Shown here: in pieces, positions 43,104-48,459 of the stretch
How positions within the stretch are numbered: the first letter of the stretch is position 1
Layout of the letters: each line of letters begins with the position of its first letter
Assembly: GCA_016795145.1 (NCBI GenBank)
Contig: JAEUII010000116.1
Coordinates: forward strand, 1-48,459
Length of the DNA: 48,459 nucleotides
DNA from: Planctomycetaceae bacterium
GTDB lineage: Bacteria; Planctomycetota; Planctomycetia; Planctomycetales; Planctomycetaceae
Direction of reading: 5' to 3'
Program-made: the position numbers and the translations under genes
The notes under the pieces: model-generated
Told to the model about the DNA's origin: nothing
Database searches by the model: none
Seen by the model: only the letters and a program-made list of their open reading frames with translations

Positions 43104-43367
43104 TCACGGCCGCTGCGCCTGTTGCCAGACTCGAACCTCTTCCGCCAGTTCTTTGCCGAAGGTGAGTTCAATGAAACTCAGGCGAACCTCGTTTTCCGAG
43201 TATTCAGGGTGACGCCTGCGAATGGCCTCAAACGCCATCCGCCGCACCTGACCTGACCAGGCACAGGTCCGTCGCAGTCGTTCGTGAGGAGACATCTGAC
43301 GCAGACACTCCAACTGGACCGCAAGGGCCTCGTCAGAAGTGTCTGAAATGTCAGCGGGCATCTTCAT
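43104..43367 (-). CDS. Conserved small protein of unknown function, 87 residues
   Basis: The sequence has the pattern MSPHERLRRTCAWSGQVRRM then IRRRHPEYSENEVRLSFIEL and FGKELAEEV, which I recognise as a small helical family common in varied bacteria, annotated only as hypothetical. I recall such genes next to nucleotidyltransferase-like or toxin genes, suggesting a two-gene module, but no such partner is present here; downstream is repeat DNA. ATGs at 43367 and 43361 are both possible, with a weak GAAAAG site. Probably a real gene and possibly an orphan. Confidence 0.65.
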   Translation of the reverse strand: MKMPADISDTSDEALAVQLECLRQMSPHERLRRTCAWSGQVRRMAFEAIRRRHPEYSENEVRLSFIELTFGKELAEEVRVWQQAQRP

Positions 43368-43550
43368 TGCTTTTCAACAAAACAGACAATTCGAGAGTGT
43401 TCCTCACGGGCTTCGAGTGCTGGGCTCCAATTAATCTCGTGGAAGAATTTTCAACAGAGATCGCGATCGTACCGGCGGAATGCTACGGGGACTGTCACTA
43501 AACGCAGGGTCTGGTCCACGAGTGCCGTTAAAAATGATCGCCTTCAACGA

Positions 43551-43587
43551 AAAACGCCCGGAGCCCAAATGTCGGGGCCGGGCGTTT
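43551..43587 (-). terminator. Terminator-like hairpin
   Basis: AAACGCCCGG / CCGGGCGTTT with a 16-base loop that pairs partly (GCCC/GGGG); on the minus strand it ends GTTTTTCG. No gene on the minus strand lies directly upstream, so it may be left from a lost gene. The rest of 43368-43678 holds nothing else I can support. Confidence 0.6.
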
Positions 43588-43678
43588 AGATTGAGGGTCA
43601 TTCTGGTTTGTCAAAATGACCAAAGCTCCCCGGAAGGAACTCTCTTCATGACACCCCGAAAAATGTCAAGCCCGATTC

Positions 43679-44689
43679 TTGATAATAACGAGTGTGCCAG
43701 TTGATGGTAGTCAGGGAGCAAAGCAGTTGCGACGCCGAGAATTTACTCATGCGGAAAGAAGAGAAACTCCCACGAAAAGACTCGACTTCGGCGCGTTTCC
43801 GCCACCTTACAAGGGTGGATGGCCCCTGTTTCCCGGCCTTAGGTTAATTCTAGCCACGCTGCTAGCGGCAGCGGCGACAAAGAAGCTAGTAGATAGCGCA
43901 GAGATTCTGCACGGAAGCGGCCTTCTCAGCAACTCTTGGTTGTTGTCGATCGTGATTTCCATAGAAATCTTCTCTGCACTGGTATTGCTCCTCTGCCGAA
44001 CGTATGCTGCATGGGCGCTGGCAATCACACTCTTTTTCGTATTCTGCATCGCATCACTCACTGCGGTCGTGACCATGCAAGACTGTGACTGTTTCTCGAA
44101 GACAGTTTCGCCATCTTCAATGCTGACAATCGATGTCATGGCACTGGTAGGCTTGGGCTTTGCAAAGCCACATCGCCCCCCCAAGGGACAAGCAATCAGA
44201 CAGGTTTCGATCGTCCTCCTCTCTTTAATTATTTTCGCGATAATGGCGGCACCTGCTATCCGCTATGGCCTAAAGAGGAGTAGCGAGAGACAAATAATTC
44301 TGACCGCTACTGAAACACTCTACAAGAAATGGCCGATTGTAAGTGAAAAACATCCAACTCTTTCAGTTCTTACAAAAGGGAAGTGGATGCTGGTTGTTGT
44401 ACGACAGAATTGTAGGCATTGCAAAGATTTCATCGATGAGTTCTTTGAAAACCCCTCACGCCACAAAGAAGGCGAGCGTACGGCTATTTTTGTCGCCGAC
44501 GGAACGACTTGGCATTTCGCTTTGGATAAGGTGTCGTTGCAGCTGACTGATGGCAAAACGATTCGCTTTTTAGAGGAACCATTTGTCATCGGTCCAGCCG
44601 TCTTCCTTCTTGCAGACGGCGTCGTGTATCAAGCGCAAGATGGCGATAGCGCGACCGCTTTGCTCAATCAGCATCTTGATTCTCCGTGA
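43679..44689 (+). CDS. MauE-like redox membrane protein fused to thioredoxin-like domain; 5' end overlaps a repeat
   Basis: Open for 336 codons. The supported protein starts near LRLILATLLAAAATKKLV (about residue 54), the first of four hydrophobic helices in a MauE/DoxX-like arrangement, with CDC in the helix 3-4 loop. A linker and a fifth helix (about 176-194) follow, then a thioredoxin-like domain with a CRHC motif (about residues 243-246). This suggests transfer of disulfide electrons across the membrane. The first 50 codons come largely from the 88-base repeat (43746-43831), and no in-frame ATG precedes helix 1; TTG at 43679 and GTG at 43694 are the only starts. Either the start is non-standard or the original 5' end was replaced. 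Overlaps the convergent gene by 26 bases. Confidence 0.65.
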   Translation: MIITSVPVDGSQGAKQLRRREFTHAERRETPTKRLDFGAFPPPYKGGWPLFPGLRLILATLLAAAATKKLVDSAEILHGSGLLSNSWLLSIVISIEIFSALVLLLCRTYAAWALAITLFFVFCIASLTAVVTMQDCDCFSKTVSPSSMLTIDVMALVGLGFAKPHRPPKGQAIRQVSIVLLSLIIFAIMAAPAIRYGLKRSSERQIILTATETLYKKWPIVSEKHPTLSVLTKGKWMLVVVRQNCRHCKDFIDEFFENPSRHKEGERTAIFVADGTTWHFALDKVSLQLTDGKTIRFLEEPFVIGPAVFLLADGVVYQAQDGDSATALLNQHLDSP

Positions 44690-46415
44690 TGTGGTAAAGG
44701 TAGATCGTTCCGCCAATGAATTCTGTAGGCTGCAATCTCTGAAAATATGTGTAGTCACTGCCATTAGAGTCGGAGCAAATTAGGCCATGAACGAGGTTCA
44801 CGCTAAGAGCATACCAGCCGGGTTGCAGTTGTGGAGCTGACCCGTCTCGCTGCCGCTTCGGAACAGGAACGGAAACAATTCCTATATACTCCGGTGGGTT
44901 CAAGCGGCCCCCGAAATACGCCAAATAAAGAGGTTGACATTTGGCATTCCGGTCAGTCCATGCTTTGAGGCGAAGAAGGTCTTGCCCCCAATCGGCGCTG
45001 CTATCAAGGAGCCACTTTTCTTTTGATCTCGCTCCTCCAGCCAACAAATTCATGTAGCTGTGAACACTAGGGTAGTTAACGGCTGTTTCGGCAATTGAAG
45101 CAAAGAGCAGTGCATAAATGCAGGCCCGTTTTGCAAACGACTCGGCAGACAGCGCGAAGAATCTTGACGACAGAAAGAGTATCGCCACACATGATGGAAG
45201 CGCATATCGATAGTGCTTGCTGAATCCGATTTCGCTGCTGATCAAAATGAAATATGCTCCCGCAAACAACATCATGACCCATTCTTCGAATGCTACTTCA
45301 CGCTTTGAATGTAAAAGCGACAAAGAAGCAAAGAATGCGGCGATTATGCTGGCAATCGTGGACTTTGCCAGCCACGCAACGGCATAATAGTGATACCACC
45401 CACCAAGACGCTGAACGCCGAATAGATAGGAGTACTTCTTTCTCTCGAAGTCGTGCTTCTGAACATCCAGCCCCCTCAAAAAGTTTTTTGGGAGCGGAAT
45501 TGGAATGTCTTCAAAGACAGTCCCGACAAATCGATTCCCCGATTCGCCGTCCGCTGGGAAATCGCCGCGCAGAGCAGATGAAGTAAATTCGAAGTCACCC
45601 AACCGAGTAAGTGATCCTTCAAATGAATAGCCCAAATTGAGTATGAACAGCGCTACTAAGGTAAGCAGCACGATACCTGCGGCTCTACGTCTTAGGGGAA
45701 TGATTGGCATGCCAAATTTTCTGCGGACAATAGCGAAATCGCTCAGGGTTGATACAAGTATAAAGAACGGCACTAGCAGGATCAGTGTAGATTTGGCCAG
45801 AATTGAGATTCCAATAGCGATACCTAGACCAATCGCGTCTGTAGTGTCCGCTTTCTGCATCCACCGGCCGGACACCCAAATAGTTGCCATAGCCGCAATA
45901 GCACTTCCCATGTCCGGCGTAATCGACGCTGACCACGTTAATACGTCAGGGGACGACGCATACAGTACCAGAGTCATGACGCCGGCGTCGTGGCCGTAGT
46001 GCTTACGTCCCCAAGAATAGATGATGAAACACCCAAAGCAAGATATTGGGAGCAATAGGAGCCTTCCTATCGAGACGGCGGTAAATAGTCGGCTGCCATT
46101 TTTTTTCAGAAAATCTCTCCCAACAAGGAACTCACTCCTTGCAGCGAGACTATGCGTATCCGCATGCTGCCAGTCGCTTCTAATTCCGCATAGGTAACAT
46201 GAGAGAGATGCAAGTGAGCGAATAAGCGGAGGGTTCACTCTATAGAGATCGTATTGGCCAAACTCCCAATGGTGGAGGCCGGAAACCAGATGCGCACACT
46301 CATCGATGTTTGGACTGTTCTCCATGTCGAGTACTGCAACCGCACAAACATGAATCACGATTATCAGAAGGACTGCGATTGGGAGAGCTTTTCGAGGCTT
46401 TGACAAAGTGCTCAT
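44664..46415 (-). CDS. Polytopic membrane protein, GT39/ArnT-like glycosyltransferase
   Basis: 583 residues, ATG at 46415 with GAGGAA upstream. About ten hydrophobic helices. The first luminal loop contains NIDECAHL followed by the YRVNPPLIRSLA stretch, the place and type of acidic motif found in PMT/ArnT-like transferases that use polyprenyl-phosphate sugars. The C-terminal 120 residues form a soluble periplasmic part (LLDSSADWGQDLLRLKAW, then YFGGRLNPPEYIG). The acceptor may be a protein, lipid or cell-surface glycan. Codon use looks different from the gene's left-hand neighbours, with more AT-ending codons. Confidence 0.8.
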   Translation of the reverse strand: MSTLSKPRKALPIAVLLIIVIHVCAVAVLDMENSPNIDECAHLVSGLHHWEFGQYDLYRVNPPLIRSLASLSCYLCGIRSDWQHADTHSLAARSEFLVGRDFLKKNGSRLFTAVSIGRLLLLPISCFGCFIIYSWGRKHYGHDAGVMTLVLYASSPDVLTWSASITPDMGSAIAAMATIWVSGRWMQKADTTDAIGLGIAIGISILAKSTLILLVPFFILVSTLSDFAIVRRKFGMPIIPLRRRAAGIVLLTLVALFILNLGYSFEGSLTRLGDFEFTSSALRGDFPADGESGNRFVGTVFEDIPIPLPKNFLRGLDVQKHDFERKKYSYLFGVQRLGGWYHYYAVAWLAKSTIASIIAAFFASLSLLHSKREVAFEEWVMMLFAGAYFILISSEIGFSKHYRYALPSCVAILFLSSRFFALSAESFAKRACIYALLFASIAETAVNYPSVHSYMNLLAGGARSKEKWLLDSSADWGQDLLRLKAWTDRNAKCQPLYLAYFGGRLNPPEYIGIVSVPVPKRQRDGSAPQLQPGWYALSVNLVHGLICSDSNGSDYTYFQRLQPTEFIGGTIYLYHITENQDAD

Positions 46416-46724
46416 TCATATTCCTCATCGAGGTTCGCAGGTTCAGAATCTAGCCGTAAAGGCTTCGCTTTTGCCTCGGTAAGGAGATCTAGCGGCCCTA
46501 CAGACTTACTTCATTCTCTGACCGACATCGTACAATACACTGTTGCTGGAGACCACTTCCGAACCCCTCGGCAATTCAACGACTAATTGGCCGCGCAATT
46601 GCCTAGGCAATCAGGCTGGCAAAATCTGTTCTGCTTTCAATGCGCCGTAAGATCTATACCTCTTCCATCGTGTGGACTGGCTTTGACATGAAATAAAGCG
46701 GAAAACCTACGCACCCCGCCACTT

Positions 46725-47915
46725 TCATGGGCCGGACTTAGTTCTCTTTAGGAAAAAGAAGAGCACGACCAGAAGGCAGAGACCCAGATTCATCACCAGA
46801 ATCATAAGTCTACTAGCGTTTCGATTTTCTGGCTCTCGGCCGTCGACGATCGCTTCAGCTAAGACCTTCTCATCATAAGGGCTCTTGCCCCAGATAAAAT
46901 TTCTAGAGGGATTCTTTCGCCTATCCTCTACGCTTACCCCCGATCGTATGCCCAAAGACTCGTATCCGAAAAGTGACTCATCAACTTCAAAATCTCCAAA
47001 TTTGACCGATGTCAGCACAAATGTTTTCAGGGAGACGGCACTCCCCTCGGTGGTTACAACTTGATACTCTTTAGGAAAGTGTAGTCCATCTGCCAGCTTC
47101 TGCATTTTAGACACCGAAGATACGGAGCGATCCGGAGTCTCATAGGTCATTTGGACGGGCCAGAAACCGTGTTCTTCATCAAAGCGGATAGTACATTTTG
47201 GACCAATGTACTTCGTCTTCCAGTCTTCGGACGGAACACTTTCTATGTATATAGAAGTCCCCTCTCGCCATATCGAAATCCTTGGGTACGGCTCCCTATG
47301 CAGACCTTGCTCCACCACGGCAAGAAGTCCCTCATCGAAGTAAGACTGCGTCATTAACTCCCCCACATTGATGAACGGAAACTCGAATTTACTAACTGCT
47401 GGTCCATTCAGAAACCAATCGAGAGAGGAGTTACAATTCCCAATTGTCAGGAAATTCCCGGAAAGAGCGTAAAATGTATTTCCATTAGAAACTGTCAACT
47501 GCAGATCTTCTCGATCGATACCCCATTCGGATCGTAGCTTGAGACCGTCAATCAGCAGACGGAATTTCAGATCTCCGGGGATTACATGACCAGAAACGTC
47601 TAGGCGATCAATCAGATGGCGACCTTCGTCCAGATGCGCCTGCCGGAGCGGCTTTAGCAAATCTAGAAATGCCGCCTTGTCGGCTTCTACGTTTGAAAAT
47701 AGTCGCTTCGGAGCTGATACCTCTGCGGTTTGCAGTGCTTGACACTTTGCTGATTGTATTGAAAGGCTTAGGAAGAAAAGAAATAGCGTGAAGGGGTGCC
47801 TTCTTCGAAGTAGCAGCGGGATGCTCGACGCAGCCGACCTTGGTGCCTTTCGGTACCCAAGAAAAGGACACGCCGATTCAGCACTCTTTACTCGTAGGTT
47901 CATAGCTTCACTCAT
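46725..47915 (-). CDS. Unknown exported protein with C-terminal membrane anchor
   Basis: I do not recognise it. 396 residues as read from the ATG at 47915; an ATG at 47903 is equally possible and neither has a good ribosome site. Residues about 36-58 (RRRHPFTLFLFFLSLSIQSA) look like a signal preceded by an unusually long basic leader. The centre is a beta-rich extracellular region with many aromatic residues (for example LTIGNCNSSLDWFLNGPA, IWREGTSIYIESV). The C-terminus has one hydrophobic helix (about 369-389) followed by KRTKSGP. This is a secreted, membrane-held topology. It follows the same strand as the GT39-like gene but 309 bases apart; that gap (46416-46724) shows no gene. Confidence 0.65.
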   Translation of the reverse strand: MSEAMNLRVKSAESACPFLGYRKAPRSAASSIPLLLRRRHPFTLFLFFLSLSIQSAKCQALQTAEVSAPKRLFSNVEADKAAFLDLLKPLRQAHLDEGRHLIDRLDVSGHVIPGDLKFRLLIDGLKLRSEWGIDREDLQLTVSNGNTFYALSGNFLTIGNCNSSLDWFLNGPAVSKFEFPFINVGELMTQSYFDEGLLAVVEQGLHREPYPRISIWREGTSIYIESVPSEDWKTKYIGPKCTIRFDEEHGFWPVQMTYETPDRSVSSVSKMQKLADGLHFPKEYQVVTTEGSAVSLKTFVLTSVKFGDFEVDESLFGYESLGIRSGVSVEDRRKNPSRNFIWGKSPYDEKVLAEAIVDGREPENRNASRLMILVMNLGLCLLVVLFFFLKRTKSGP

Positions 47916-48134
47916 TCTGTTTGTGAATTGGGTAATACCAAGCGTTGTGAAGAACGGCGTCTAATGTAGCCGACAGGCAATTCCGTCGTACATATCGGGG
48001 CTGAAAACGGGGCCATCCATCTGTCGTTTGACACAGTTTGTCAGTTCTGCAACACTCGGTCAAGTGATTTGCGTTCCTTCAGGTTCAGAGTTTGGTGACG
48101 GTTTTCAGAGCAGCAATTTGAGGAGACAGCGGCG

Positions 48135-48459
48135 ATGGCTCGGAGGAATCGGCGGGATGTGTTGGTGGATGGGGAGGTTCAGATTGTCCACTGCGTCAAT
48201 CGATGCGTGCGGCGGGCGTTTCTTTGTGGGAAGGACAGTGTCTCGGGGAAGAACTACGACCACCGCCGAGAACTGATTCGGCAGCGGCTGGAGTTTCTGG
48301 CGGGGATCATGGGCATTGAGGTGCTGGGCTATGCGGTGATGAGCAACCATTTTCACTGCATCCTGAGATCTCGGCATGACATTGTGCAGACATGGTCTGA
48401 CGAACAGATCGCCTTCAAATGGTGGATGCTCTGCCCGGTTCGCAAGAACAAAGACGGCA
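48135..48459 (+). mobile_element. REP-type Y1 transposase (IS200-like), 5' part, runs off window
   Basis: ATG at 48135 with AGGAG nine bases upstream; 108 residues are visible. The Y1/HUH signature is clear: YAVMSNHFHCILRS (HxH inside NHFHC), preceded by VHCVNRCVRRAFLCG at the N-terminus and LEFLAGIMGIEVLGY before it, then WSDEQIAFKWW. This pattern belongs to REP-associated and planctomycete IS200-like transposases that cut single-stranded hairpin ends. The catalytic Tyr is beyond the window edge. Its likely substrates are palindromic elements such as the four REP-like copies in this window. Confidence 0.85.

Overview
The window looks like a chromosomal stretch from a member of the Planctomycetota. 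I infer this from gene families and styles typical of that phylum: a PSD1/DUF1549/DUF1553 cytochrome protein, a DUF1559 pseudopilin-like protein, an N-terminal LEPR-XLL-type export motif, a Ser/Thr kinase fused to WD40 repeats, a Tat-exported Gfo/Idh/MocA oxidoreductase, a sulfatase with its formylglycine-generating enzyme, and many short palindromic intergenic repeats. The genus cannot be fixed from the sequence alone.

Layout. 1-5.8 kb: a minus-strand chemotaxis operon, cheA-cheW followed by three methyl-accepting proteins, one with a c-type haem motif; the last runs off the window. 6.2-10.2 kb: a minus-strand sulfatase / HAD phosphatase / formylglycine-generating enzyme cluster. 10.5-11.65 kb: eight tRNA genes or remnants on the minus strand (order of transcription Lys, Gly, Asn, Asp remnant, Tyr, Ser, His, Trp), flanked on both sides of the core by copies of one repeat family, and preceded by a 38-codon reading frame with its own terminator. 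12.1-24.6 kb: a secreted glycoside-hydrolase-like protein, a serine hydrolase, a large kinase-WD40 receptor, a giant-adhesin-like exported protein with a nested repeat, an oxidoreductase and a Nudix hydrolase. 24.8-32.2 kb: proline catabolism (PutA) divergent from a PAS-AraC regulator, an LptF/LptG permease, a lipoprotein-like protein and a DUF1559 protein. 32.4-39.6 kb: a PSD1/DUF1553 protein, an SLC13/RCK transporter and a DUF1254/DUF1214 protein. 39.76-40.05 kb: a gene-free gap carrying what I read as an undescribed sigma-54-dependent small RNA. 40.15-41.66 kb: glycogen synthase. 41.7-48.5 kb: a repeat-rich, by eye AT-richer accessory zone with a redox membrane protein, a GT39-like membrane protein, an unknown exported protein and, at the right edge, the start of a Y1/REP-type transposase.

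The strongest candidate for something new is the minus-strand RNA at 39761-39943. A textbook -24/-12 promoter (39954-39970) points at a run of five stem-loops, the last being an intrinsic terminator, and every loop carries UGAG (UGAGA in the first four). Two related inverted repeats lie at about -65 to -102, where an enhancer-binding protein would sit. A second theme is mobility by small palindromes: four REP-like elements and a REP-type transposase occur in the same window, and palindromic repeats break into, or abut, a tRNA gene and the 5' end of a coding sequence.
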